From Oscillibacter sp. (GTDB taxonomy: Bacteria; Bacillota; Clostridia; Oscillospirales; Oscillospiraceae), in the NCBI GenBank assembly GCA_003522105.1, contig DPGF01000032.1, positions 1,737-20,568 of the forward strand: a stretch of DNA of 18,832 nucleotides, in the 5' to 3' direction. Under the pieces are notes generated by a model that was not told the DNA's origin, did no database searches, and worked only from the letters and a program-made list of their open reading frames with translations. Positions 1 through 6,727 of the stretch are shown here, in pieces; the stretch's first letter is position 1, and every line of letters starts with the position of its first letter. Both the position numbers and the translations under genes were made by a program.

Positions 1-1203
1 CGCATGGTCGAGCCCGAGCGCACCATCGAGTTCCGTGTTGTCTGGATGGACGATAACCTGCAGTATCACGTCAACCGTGGTTACCGCGTGCAGTACAACG
101 CGGCTCTCGGCCCCTACAAGGGCGGCCTGCGTTTCGCTTCCAACGTCAACCTTTCCATCATCAAGTTCCTCGGCTTCGAGCAGACCTTCAAGGATGCTCT
201 GACCTGCCTGCCCATCGGCGGCGCCAAGGGCGGTTCCGACTTCTCCCCCATCGGCCGCAGCGACGGCGAAGTCATGCGCTTCTGCCAGGCCTTCATGACC
301 GAGTTCCATCGCCACATCGGTCAGGACATCGACTGCCCCGCTGGTGACGTTGGTGTCGGCGGCCGTGAGGTCGGTTACCTGTACGGTCAGTATCGCCGCA
401 TCGTCGGCGCTGCCGAGTTCGGCGCTATGTCCGGCAAGGCCATCTGCACCGGTGGTTCCATTCTCCGTCCCGAGGCGACCGGTTTCGGCGCTGTCTATTA
501 TCTGCGCGAAGTCCTGAAGCACGACGGCAAGGAAGTCAAGGGCATCCGCGTCGCTATGTCCGGCTACGGCAACGTGGGCTGGGGCATCATGAAGAAGATC
601 GACGAGCTCGGCGGTAAGGTCACCTACTTCGCCGGCCCCGACGGCTACATCCACGACCCCGACGGTGTCTGCGGCGAAGAGAAGCTCAACTTCATCCTCG
701 AGATGCGCGCCAAGGATCCGATGCACTGCAAGCCCTACGCTGACAAGTTCGGCGTTGAGTTCATTGAGGGTCAGAAGTGCTGGGGCGTCAAGGACGTTGA
801 CGTTTACATGCCCGCCGCTACCCAGAACGATGTCAACATGGAGTGGGCCAAGAAGATCGCCGAGTCCGGCGTTCCCTACTACATCGAGGTCGGCAACATG
901 CCCACCACCAACGATGCTCTGGCCTTCCTGATGGAGCAGAAGCACCTCACCGTCGCTCCTTCCAAGGCTGTTAACGCCTGCGGCGTTTCCGTCTCCGAGC
1001 TCGAAATGGCTCAGAACGCTCAGCGCATCTACTGGAGCGCTGAGGAAGTCGACGCCAAGATGGAGTCCATCATGAAGAACATCTATGATGCTTCCGTTGA
1101 GGCTGCCGAGCGCTACGGCCTGGGCTACAACCTGGTCGCCGGTGCGAACATCGCTGGCTTCCAGAAGGTCGCCGACGCCATGATGGCTCAGGGTATTTTC
1201 TAA
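1..1203 (+). CDS. gdhA: Glutamate dehydrogenase, 5'-truncated by the window edge
   Basis: Interconverts glutamate and 2-oxoglutarate plus ammonia in the cytoplasm with NAD(P)H. The frame is open from base 1, so the true start lies upstream; 400 codons are visible and the hexameric family is about 445-450 residues, so about 45-50 N-terminal residues are missing. Counting from the first Met (base 4): the substrate-binding stretch YNAALGPYKGGLRF has K39, PIGGAKGG has K75, PAGDVGVG carries the catalytic-type Asp115, and the dinucleotide-binding fold begins with GYGNVG at 187-192. Sequence style matches the NADP-type hexameric enzymes, but cofactor choice cannot be proved here. Codon use is strongly biased to C-ending codons, as in highly expressed genes. 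It ends 58 bp before a bidirectional terminator shared with the convergent spoVAF. Confidence 0.96.
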   Translation, partial: RMVEPERTIEFRVVWMDDNLQYHVNRGYRVQYNAALGPYKGGLRFASNVNLSIIKFLGFEQTFKDALTCLPIGGAKGGSDFSPIGRSDGEVMRFCQAFMTEFHRHIGQDIDCPAGDVGVGGREVGYLYGQYRRIVGAAEFGAMSGKAICTGGSILRPEATGFGAVYYLREVLKHDGKEVKGIRVAMSGYGNVGWGIMKKIDELGGKVTYFAGPDGYIHDPDGVCGEEKLNFILEMRAKDPMHCKPYADKFGVEFIEGQKCWGVKDVDVYMPAATQNDVNMEWAKKIAESGVPYYIEVGNMPTTNDALAFLMEQKHLTVAPSKAVNACGVSVSELEMAQNAQRIYWSAEEVDAKMESIMKNIYDASVEAAERYGLGYNLVAGANIAGFQKVADAMMAQGIF

Positions 1204-1260
1204 TCGAAAACACCTCACGACTTTCTCGTGCCGCACGTCTGTGCGCATGAAACAACAAGA

Positions 1261-1296
1261 AAAAGGTGCCCTGCTTTCGCAGGGTACCTTTTTTCT
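1261..1296. terminator. Bidirectional intrinsic terminator between gdhA and spoVAF
   Basis: A stem of 14 pairs, including one G-T wobble, joins 1261-1274 (AAAAGGTGCCCTGC) with 1279-1292 (GCAGGGTACCTTTT) around the loop TTTC. The T-run continues on the plus side, and the A-run on the left gives a U-tract on the minus strand. It therefore serves both gdhA (+) and spoVAF (-, ending at 1303). Confidence 0.9.
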
Positions 1297-1302
1297 TTGC
1301 AC

Positions 1303-2718
1303 TCAGGTATTGTCCCAGCTGATCGGCCGCCGGACAAACAGTGCAAAAAGCGCCTTTTTGTTGAGCGGGCAGAGCGGGTAGAGATACCCCTCCCCCACGA
1401 TTGGCTTTGTCGAGGCAAGCAGAGCGATGATCCCGATGCAGCCGAGCGCAAGCCCGACCCAGTCCAGCGCACCGACAAACAGCAGCAGCACTATCCGCAG
1501 CAGCTTGAAGGCGTAGCCCAGCTCATAGCTCGGCTGGGCAAAGTTCGAGATGGCGACAAAGGCCATATACGCCAGCACCTCCGGTACAAGCCAGTGTGCC
1601 TGTACGGCAAAGTCGCCGAGCACGAGTGCGCCAAGCATGCTGAAGGAATTGGAAAATACCGCCGGCGTATTGAGCGACGCCAGCTTCAACAGATCAACGA
1701 TAAACTCCGCCAGCAGCAGCTGCACCAGCAGCGGCACGGAATAATCGCTTTCGATTGCCAAGAATTCAAGTCCTGCCTGCGTGCGCGCAGGGTCCTTAAC
1801 GAGCAGATACCACACAGGTGTAATGAACATTGTGAGCAGAAACACCACAATGCGCAGCACACGCAGATATGTTCCGATCAGGGGTGGGAAATAGTAATCG
1901 TTCGCCTCCTGCACAAAGTCAAAGAAATGTGTCGGCAGGATCATCGCCGCAGGTGAATTGTCCACCAGCACCACGATGTTCCCTTCCATCACACAGGCGG
2001 TCGCGGCGTCCGGCCGCTCCGTATAGCGCACCTTGGGAAACGGCGTCCACCACTGCTTTTTCTCCATCATCGCCTCGGCGATGCTCTCCTGACTCATGGA
2101 AACGGAGCGCACGTCAATTTTCGCAAGCTTTTGCCGCACCTCGTCCAGCAGCTTGCGATCGACCTTATTCTCAAGATAGCAGAGCACCACATCCGCGCGC
2201 GAGCAGTCCGACACCTTGTGGCCTTCCAGCGTAAGCTGCGAATCGCGGATGCGGCGGCGCAGCAGCGCCGCGTTTGCTACGAGCGTTTCGATGAATCCAT
2301 CGTGCGCGCCGCGCAGCACCTTACCCGCCGACGGCTCCTCTACGCTGCGGGCAGGAAACTGCTTTGCGTCGATCAGCGCGCACGTGTCAAATCCGTCGAT
2401 GAGCAGCAGCAGTTTCCCCAGAAATACGCTCGTCACCGCGGTTTCGACGCTTTGCTCGGCATTCACCTCGCTGAAGGTGATGTATCGGTCGATGAACTGC
2501 TGCATCGTCTGCGCGCCGTCGATGTTTCTGAGCGGCAGCCAGAAACTCAGCATCCGCTCAATGACTGCGTCATCGCCGTAGCCGTCCACGACCCACAGCC
2601 GCGCGCGTTTCCCGCCGACGTACAAATCGCGCGAGATCATATCAAAGCAGCGCCCCACGCCAAGCAGAGCGTCCAATGTACGCACATTTTCCTCAAAATC
2701 CGCCGTCAAGCAATCCAT
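1303..2718 (-). CDS. spoVAF: Spore germination protein of the GerA family, SpoVAF type
   Basis: A 471-residue inner-membrane spore protein. GerA-type A subunits and SpoVAF take part in germinant response and in release of dipicolinic acid; the exact partner here is unknown. The first ~280 residues form the soluble GerA N-terminal region, including FDMISRDLYVGGKRA at 25-39 and VVDGYGDD at 43-50, the segment that makes SpoVAF more likely than GerAA. Hydrophobic segments follow at about 287-308, 326-348, 360-390 and 403-436, with the family-typical PVWYLL at 301-306. An in-frame ATG exists 34 codons upstream (2820), but the start at 2718 is preferred because GGGAGG lies 7 bp before it and a forespore-type promoter lies just upstream, inside the longer frame. 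It stands alone here, whereas in Bacillus spoVAF belongs to the spoVA operon. Confidence 0.85.
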   Translation of the reverse strand: MDCLTADFEENVRTLDALLGVGRCFDMISRDLYVGGKRARLWVVDGYGDDAVIERMLSFWLPLRNIDGAQTMQQFIDRYITFSEVNAEQSVETAVTSVFLGKLLLLIDGFDTCALIDAKQFPARSVEEPSAGKVLRGAHDGFIETLVANAALLRRRIRDSQLTLEGHKVSDCSRADVVLCYLENKVDRKLLDEVRQKLAKIDVRSVSMSQESIAEAMMEKKQWWTPFPKVRYTERPDAATACVMEGNIVVLVDNSPAAMILPTHFFDFVQEANDYYFPPLIGTYLRVLRIVVFLLTMFITPVWYLLVKDPARTQAGLEFLAIESDYSVPLLVQLLLAEFIVDLLKLASLNTPAVFSNSFSMLGALVLGDFAVQAHWLVPEVLAYMAFVAISNFAQPSYELGYAFKLLRIVLLLFVGALDWVGLALGCIGIIALLASTKPIVGEGYLYPLCPLNKKALFALFVRRPISWDNT

Positions 2719-2747
2719 AGCAGGCCTCCCGCCATACGATTTTCTTT

Positions 2748-2776
2748 TATTATGGACAGAGAGGAAAAATTTATGC
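2748..2776 (-). promoter_or_regulatory. Predicted sigma-G (forespore) promoter of spoVAF
   Basis: On the minus strand a -35 GCATA (2772-2776) and a -10 CATAATA (2748-2754) are separated by 17 bp. Both match the published sigma-G consensus (GHATR, then CATNNTA, 17-18 bp apart). Expected transcription start is near 2741, about 23 bp before the spoVAF start. The match fits a gene expected to be expressed in the forespore. Confidence 0.75.
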
Positions 2777-2816
2777 CGCCAGATGCCGCTTTCTCCCCGC
2801 ATCACGCAGGGGCAGA

Positions 2817-2865
2817 GCACAAAAAAAGGAAGCTCTCTTTTTATCGAGAGTTTCCTTTTTTGTGC
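2817..2865. terminator. Intrinsic terminator after the DUF2156-GNAT gene
   Basis: GGAAGCTCTC (2828-2837) pairs with GAGAGTTTCC (2846-2855), one G-T pair, with flanking A/T runs that also pair and an outer GCAC/GTGC. On the minus strand it lies 20 bp after the DUF2156-GNAT stop and ends in a 7-base U-tract, so it separates that gene from the spoVAF promoter. Confidence 0.88.
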
Positions 2866-2885
2866 GTATCGTCGCGGCGTGAGCC

Positions 2886-4286
2886 TTACACTTCTTTATT
2901 GAAGTAGAAGAACTTCTCGTCCTCACCCTTTTTGCGCATGCAGGACGAAAGCATCTGGTAGGAGGCGGTATTTTCCTTGTAGCATTTGGCGACAATGTGG
3001 CTCAGATGGCGGTCGTAAAGCCCCCACTCAGCCACCGCGCGGAACGCCTCCGCACCGTAACCCTGTCCACCGTATTCCGGCGCGATGCGGCACCCTTCCT
3101 CCGCGCCGCCCTTGCCGTCGAAACGGTAGAGCAGCACCTCGCCGATGCATTTGCCGTCCAGACGAATGGCAAAGTTCACGGCGCGTTTTTTGGCAAAGTC
3201 CTCGCGCACAACGTCGAGGAAGTAGGTTTTCAGATCCTCGCCATTCCAGTCCGTGCGGTAGTCGTAACCCCACCACTTGTTGCGCTCATCGTCGAGACAA
3301 AGCGCGTTGTACGCCGCGCGGTCTTCGTCCGTAAAGGCCGAGAGCGTCAGCCGTTCGGTTTTGATCTCCGGGATCTCGCGTAAGTCCTCCAGTTCGTTTT
3401 TCACATCGAAGCAGAACTTCTCGGCAAGCATGCAGGGAAGGTACTGGAGCTTCGAGGTGCGAAGGCCGCGGTCGCCTGCGTCGTCCTCGCGGTTCAAATA
3501 CCTGACGCCGTCGATGGCAAAGCATCGGGCAAACTCCTGCACCGTCGCAGGATAAACGCCCTCGTAGCCATAGAGCGCCTTTTCAATGTGGACATGCAGC
3601 GTTTCGCCGCAGCGCTCGGCCATGGCAAGGGAGATGAGCCGCCCTTCGTACTCCATGCCGCCGACATCGAGCCATGAGGCCCCCGTCAGGCGCAGCATCG
3701 TCTTAGCGAGCGCCAGCTCGTTTTTCGCCGACTTTGACGTTTTCTCAAACACCGCCGTGTAGTCCTGCCAGAAGCGTTCAATGAGCGGCAGGTCGTCCTT
3801 CCCCAGCGCGCGGAAGCGCGCCTCGGGATAGAGCTTGCGGAATTTATTGACGTGGTTGCGCTGGCCGCTGTAATGCCGGCCCGGAAAGTCGCGCAGGTCG
3901 TTTGCTTCATAGAGATAGTCGCGCCAGGAGCGCGGATTGTCAAGATGGAAGTGCGGGTAACGCATGAGCAGCTTTCCCGCCTTCTCGCGCGGCACAACGG
4001 ACAGCTCCAGCGCGATCCCCTGCTCCATGCAGTGCTCTTCGATGGCGCAGAGCGCGGCGTCCTCATCACCGTCCGGCCCCGGAACGGGATAGTCGAAGCA
4101 GTACTTGCCGTCAATGCAGTTTTTCACGATCAGGCAGCCGGCAGCCTCGGCATACTGCGGGTGCAGATGCCCGCGCCACATCAGCTTGACCAGCGCGGAA
4201 TACTCGCACAATTGATAGTCGCAGTCCTTATAGTAGCGGCGCAGACGGGACATATCCCGCTGCGCAACGGGTTTGAATGTCAGCAT
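2886..4286 (-). CDS. Two-domain protein: DUF2156 (lysyltransferase-like) fused to a GNAT acetyltransferase
   Basis: 466 residues, cytoplasmic, no membrane segments. Residues 1-295 are a DUF2156 domain, related to the C-terminal catalytic region of phosphatidylglycerol lysyltransferases and built from tandem GNAT-like folds; FKPVAQRDM (4-12), CEYS (27-30) and the RREDD-like NREDD (265-269) are recognisable. Residues 308-466 are a second, RimJ/RimL-type GNAT: IKTERLTL (308-315) opens it and GGQGYGAEA (406-414) is the acetyl-CoA loop, with Gly in place of the usual first Gln/Arg. It lacks the membrane part of MprF, so lipid lysylation is not implied; substrate unknown. The frame extends upstream to 4496 across lysR, but ATG 4286 follows AAAGGAG (12-bp spacing) and matches where the DUF2156 family begins. 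It has its own promoter at 4321-4349. Confidence 0.82.
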   Translation of the reverse strand: MLTFKPVAQRDMSRLRRYYKDCDYQLCEYSALVKLMWRGHLHPQYAEAAGCLIVKNCIDGKYCFDYPVPGPDGDEDAALCAIEEHCMEQGIALELSVVPREKAGKLLMRYPHFHLDNPRSWRDYLYEANDLRDFPGRHYSGQRNHVNKFRKLYPEARFRALGKDDLPLIERFWQDYTAVFEKTSKSAKNELALAKTMLRLTGASWLDVGGMEYEGRLISLAMAERCGETLHVHIEKALYGYEGVYPATVQEFARCFAIDGVRYLNREDDAGDRGLRTSKLQYLPCMLAEKFCFDVKNELEDLREIPEIKTERLTLSAFTDEDRAAYNALCLDDERNKWWGYDYRTDWNGEDLKTYFLDVVREDFAKKRAVNFAIRLDGKCIGEVLLYRFDGKGGAEEGCRIAPEYGGQGYGAEAFRAVAEWGLYDRHLSHIVAKCYKENTASYQMLSSCMRKKGEDEKFFYFNKEV

Positions 4287-4320
4287 GGAACGTGTTATCT
4301 CCTTTGATATCATATCGGTT

Positions 4321-4349
4321 ATTTTACCCGCTTTTCCGCCGTATGACAA
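4321..4349 (-). promoter_or_regulatory. Vegetative promoter for the DUF2156-GNAT gene
   Basis: On the minus strand TTGTCA (4344-4349), a 17-bp spacer and TAAAAT (4321-4326): five of six matches to each sigma-A box. It lies between the lysR stop and the gene, so this gene need not depend on lysR transcription. Confidence 0.7.
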
Positions 4350-4356
4350 GACTTTT

Positions 4357-5244
4357 TCATTTTGGCTCAAGCTCCGCAAGCACCGCCTGCGCACACTCGA
4401 TAAACTGCCGCAGCGAAACCGGGTGTCCCTCGCCCTTGTGAACAGCCATGCCAAGTTCACGCGCAGAGCGCGGCTCCACCGGTACGAGCAGCACACCGTC
4501 GCCGCGGCCGCGGAGCGTCAGCTCCGTCATCATGCTCACGCCGAGGCCGTGCTCGACCATGCTGATAACCGTCGGGTCGTCCACCGCCGTAGGTAAGATG
4601 TGCGGCTTCACGCCCGCACGGTTGAAGATTCGCATAATATCCTTGTCAAAGCCCTGCGCGGGCATGATGAAATCGCGCCCGTCGAACTCGCCGAGCGGAT
4701 AGCCCGTGCGGCCGTCGATGGGATAATCCTTCGGCAGCACAGCGTACATCAGGTCATCGCGCAGGTGGATCCACTCATAGCCGCTCTCCTCTTCCTGGCG
4801 GCTGACGAAGATAACGTCCATCTTTCCCTGCGCCAGCAGCTCGTAGGGGCTGTTGACATGATCCGCCATGCGAATATCCACGTCCACGTCCGGCCGCTCC
4901 TCACGGAAGCGGCGGATAATGCTCGGCAGCCAATGCATGGCCATGCTGGCGAACGCGCTGACGCGGATCACCTCGCTGCGTGAGGACGCCACCTGCGCGA
5001 TCGCGCTGTCAAGCCGGGCGTTGGCCTGCAAAAACTCGCGGATCGCAGGCGCCACACGCTCTCCGTCCTTGGTGAGGCGCACACCGCCGCGCCCGCGCTC
5101 GAGCAGCGTGAAGCCGACCTCGCGCTCAAGCGAATTCATCATGTGCGTCAGCCCGGATTGCGTGTAGCCCATCACCTCCGCCGCCTTGGTAAAGCTGCCG
5201 AGGTCGACCGCCATCAGCAGCGCTTCTAACTTCTTGCTTTCCAT
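4357..5244 (-). CDS. LysR-family transcriptional regulator
   Basis: 295 residues, the usual LysR length. The N-terminal winged helix-turn-helix spans about 1-60 (LEALLMAVDLGSFTKAAEVM at 6-25, then TQSGLTHMMNSLE at 28-40, the recognition helix), followed by a linker helix and a periplasmic-binding-protein-like effector domain at about 90-290. ATG 5244 is preceded by AGGAAAGGAA at a good distance. It is divergent from the polysaccharide deacetylase, and LysR proteins often control a divergent neighbour, but the downstream DUF2156-GNAT gene is an equally possible target. The effector cannot be inferred from the sequence. Confidence 0.93.
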   Translation of the reverse strand: MESKKLEALLMAVDLGSFTKAAEVMGYTQSGLTHMMNSLEREVGFTLLERGRGGVRLTKDGERVAPAIREFLQANARLDSAIAQVASSRSEVIRVSAFASMAMHWLPSIIRRFREERPDVDVDIRMADHVNSPYELLAQGKMDVIFVSRQEEESGYEWIHLRDDLMYAVLPKDYPIDGRTGYPLGEFDGRDFIMPAQGFDKDIMRIFNRAGVKPHILPTAVDDPTVISMVEHGLGVSMMTELTLRGRGDGVLLVPVEPRSARELGMAVHKGEGHPVSLRQFIECAQAVLAELEPK

Positions 5245-5281
5245 AGGACATTCCTTTCCTATTAGTATTCAGCATGGTTCG

Positions 5282-5310
5282 ATTATAATATATACTCATG
5301 CCGTATGCAA
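5282..5310 (-). promoter_or_regulatory. Vegetative promoter of the lysR gene
   Basis: On the minus strand TTGCAT (5305-5310), a 17-bp spacer and a perfect TATAAT (5282-5287), 38 bp before the lysR start. The region is AT-rich and lies in the divergent space facing the deacetylase; no equally clear plus-strand promoter was found there. Confidence 0.75.
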
Positions 5311-5418
5311 GCGGATTCTCTTCTTTGCTCCCTTTTGTTGCGTTTTTTCCGTCATCTGTCATACATCGCCGTCTTTTTTGTCCGCTTGCTGCGTAAAATA
5401 ACACTTGAGGTGATCGTC

Positions 5419-6141
5419 ATGAACCGCCGCCGCGCGCTTTTTCTGCTTTTTTTATCCACCGCTCTCATGCTGTGCTTTTTCCAATTCAAGGATAGTCGGG
5501 CCGTTGCGGTCTCTGCCGCGCCAGCTCCGCGGCGCTGCATCGCGCTCACGTTTGACGACGGTCCCTCGCCGCAAACGACCGCCGCGCTCCTTGACGGGCT
5601 CAAAGAACGCGGCGCGCATGCAACGTTCTTTCTCATCGGCGAGCAGATCGCAGGAAATGAGGCGATCGTCCGCCGCATGAAGGACGAGGGACATCAAATC
5701 GGCAACCACAGCTTCACTCATGCGCGGCTTGACGCCGCCGATGCTGCTGCGCTCGGTGAAATTCAAAAAACAGACGACGCCCTGCGCGATGTGCTCGGCG
5801 ACGGCAGCTACTGGATCCGTCCGCCATGGGGCTTTGCGAGCGAGGCGCTCAAAAGCGCCGTCACCGTTCCCCTCATCTTCTGGACGCTCGACACGATGGA
5901 CTGGAGTGTGCGCAGCAAGGAGCTTGTCGCGCACCATATCATCGAAAATGTCAGAACCGGCGACATCGTTCTTCTGCACGATCTGTATGATACCAGCGCA
6001 GATGCTGCACTTCAGGTCATCGACGTGCTCGGCGCGCAGGGCTATGAATTTGTCACGCTCGAAGAGCTTTTCGCCTGCTCCGGCGTCACGCCGCAAGCCG
6101 GTCATTTTTACCTGCGCGCAGACGAAGAAGTGTCCTGGTGA
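5419..6141 (+). CDS. Polysaccharide deacetylase (NodB/CE4 family), membrane-anchored or secreted
   Basis: 240 residues. CE4 enzymes remove acetyl groups from N-acetylglucosamine or N-acetylmuramic acid in peptidoglycan or other glycans, using a metal outside the membrane. Residues 1-35 are a signal or anchor segment (RRR, then a hydrophobic run at 7-21). All five NodB motifs are visible: TFDDG at 44-48 (D46 base, D47 metal), HSFTH at 97-101 (metal histidines), RPPWG at 134-138, DW at 161-162 and LLHD at 185-188 (H187). The catalytic set looks complete. The frame opens at 5305, but ATG 5419 has GAGGTGA 6-7 bp upstream and gives a normal signal peptide. A sporulation role like that of PdaA/PdaB is possible but no sporulation promoter was found. 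Confidence 0.92.
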   Translation: MNRRRALFLLFLSTALMLCFFQFKDSRAVAVSAAPAPRRCIALTFDDGPSPQTTAALLDGLKERGAHATFFLIGEQIAGNEAIVRRMKDEGHQIGNHSFTHARLDAADAAALGEIQKTDDALRDVLGDGSYWIRPPWGFASEALKSAVTVPLIFWTLDTMDWSVRSKELVAHHIIENVRTGDIVLLHDLYDTSADAALQVIDVLGAQGYEFVTLEELFACSGVTPQAGHFYLRADEEVSW

Positions 6142-6180
6142 CAGACTGCAACAAATTTTTAAAAAAACTGAAATTAGGGC

Positions 6181-6209
6181 TTGCATTTTCCGGTGAGGTG
6201 TGCTATTCT
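6181..6209 (+). promoter_or_regulatory. Promoter of tRNA-Pro
   Basis: TTGCAT (6181-6186), a 17-bp spacer and TATTCT (6204-6209); transcription would start near 6216, about 20 bp before the mature tRNA 5' end. Confidence 0.75.
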
Positions 6210-6234
6210 ATCAAAGTCGACACGAGCGATATAT

Positions 6235-6310
6235 CCGGGTGTGGCGCAGTTGGTAGCGCGCTTGACTGGGGGTCAAGAGGCCGTGAGTTCAAGTCTCGCC
6301 ACTCGGACCA
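6235..6310 (+). tRNA. tRNA-Pro, anticodon GGG
   Basis: 76 bases including an encoded CCA. Acceptor CCGGGTG (6235-6241) pairs with CACTCGG (6300-6306), one G-T pair. D-stem GCGC/GCGC encloses AGTTGGTA; the anticodon stem CTTGA/TCAAG encloses CTGGGGG, placing GGG (6268-6270) at positions 34-36. The variable loop has 5 bases, and the T arm GTGAG/CTCGC carries the loop TTCAAGT. It reads the proline codons CCC and CCU. Confidence 0.97.
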
Positions 6311-6311
6311 T

Positions 6312-6366
6312 GCAGAGTGTCCTTATAGGATCTGAGTATCCTGTAATGGACACTCTGCTTTTTTAT
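6312..6366 (+). terminator. Terminator of tRNA-Pro
   Basis: Starting one base after the CCA end, GCAGAGTGTCC (6312-6322) pairs perfectly with GGACACTCTGC (6348-6358). Inside it, TTATAGGAT (6323-6331) pairs with ATCCTGTAA (6338-6346, one wobble) around the loop CTGAGT, with one bulged T. A run of six T follows. The stem of about 20 pairs is unusually long for a tRNA terminator. Confidence 0.9.
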
Positions 6367-6371
6367 TTCCT

Positions 6372-6383
6372 GAAAAGTTCATA
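6372..6383 (+). repeat. 12-bp direct repeat, left copy
   Basis: GAAAAGTTCATA, identical to 6636-6647. This copy overlaps the stop codon (6379-6381) of the minus-strand recombinase remnant. Together the two copies bracket the remnant, which suggests a mobile-element boundary or a deletion junction. Confidence 0.6.
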
Positions 6384-6582
6384 CTGCAAGGCGTTCCGGG
6401 GCGTAGCTGAGTGCTACGCCTTTTTTTGTTTCCATGATAATGTCGGCCTCCGGGATCCTCCGGCGATCCGGCACATCGAAAGCGCCGATGCAGTTGTAGT
6501 AGATCACGACACGCTGATTGGTAATGCCGTCCTGCTTTTCAGCGTGGTACACCTCAATGTGGTCGATCAGCTCCGCGACCAT
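6379..6582 (-). pseudogene. C-terminal remnant of a transposon-type large serine recombinase (DUF4368 end)
   Basis: 67 codons on the minus strand resemble the C-terminal end of the large serine recombinases carried by clostridial conjugative transposons: ELIDHIEVYHAEKQDG, then QRVVIYYNCIGAFDVPDRR, then KKGVALSYAP. In complete proteins this is only the tail of a protein of roughly 500-550 residues; the catalytic serine domain and the recombinase DNA-binding region are absent. Three codons upstream of the first Met there is an in-frame TAA and no homologous sequence continues, so the gene is deleted rather than frameshifted. No ribosome binding site precedes the ATG. Identification is from memory of the family tail motifs. 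Confidence 0.75.
6400..6427 (+). terminator. Terminator-like hairpin, plus strand, inside the recombinase remnant
   Basis: GGCGTAGC (6400-6407), loop TGAGT, GCTACGCC (6413-6420), then seven T. It has the form of an intrinsic terminator for plus-strand transcription, yet on the opposite strand it encodes KKGVALSYAP of the recombinase tail. It may be an accident of coding or a real stop for transcripts entering from the tRNA side. Confidence 0.5.
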
Positions 6583-6635
6583 AATCGGTTAAATAGCTGT
6601 TTTTCTGTGGAGCACTTTTCCCTTTGTTAGGGATA

Positions 6636-6647
6636 GAAAAGTTCATA
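6636..6647 (+). repeat. 12-bp direct repeat, right copy
   Basis: GAAAAGTTCATA, identical to 6372-6383. It also forms the right arm of an imperfect inverted repeat with ACTTTTCCCT at 6614-6623, as seen in recombinase sites, and lies about 60 bp before the traX-like gene. Confidence 0.6.
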
Positions 6648-6697
6648 ATCATATGCTATACCAAATTCTAAAATATGGCAAAATCTGGAGGTATTAA

Positions 6698-6727
6698 ATG
6701 AACAATGAGTACAGAAATATCAAATAA
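6698..6727 (+). other. Nine-codon leader frame overlapping the traX-like start
   Basis: ATG 6698 is ideally spaced (6 bp) from GGAGG and encodes MNNEYRNIK before TAA at 6725-6727. It overlaps the traX-like start (6705) in a different frame. It could be a leader peptide that couples translation, or the original start cut off by a small indel. Neither is proven. Confidence 0.35.

Noticed and set aside
1228..1956. Open frame of 242 codons on the plus strand
   Set aside because: It is antisense to spoVAF, begins inside the shared terminator, has no ribosome binding site and a composition typical of a mirrored coding strand.
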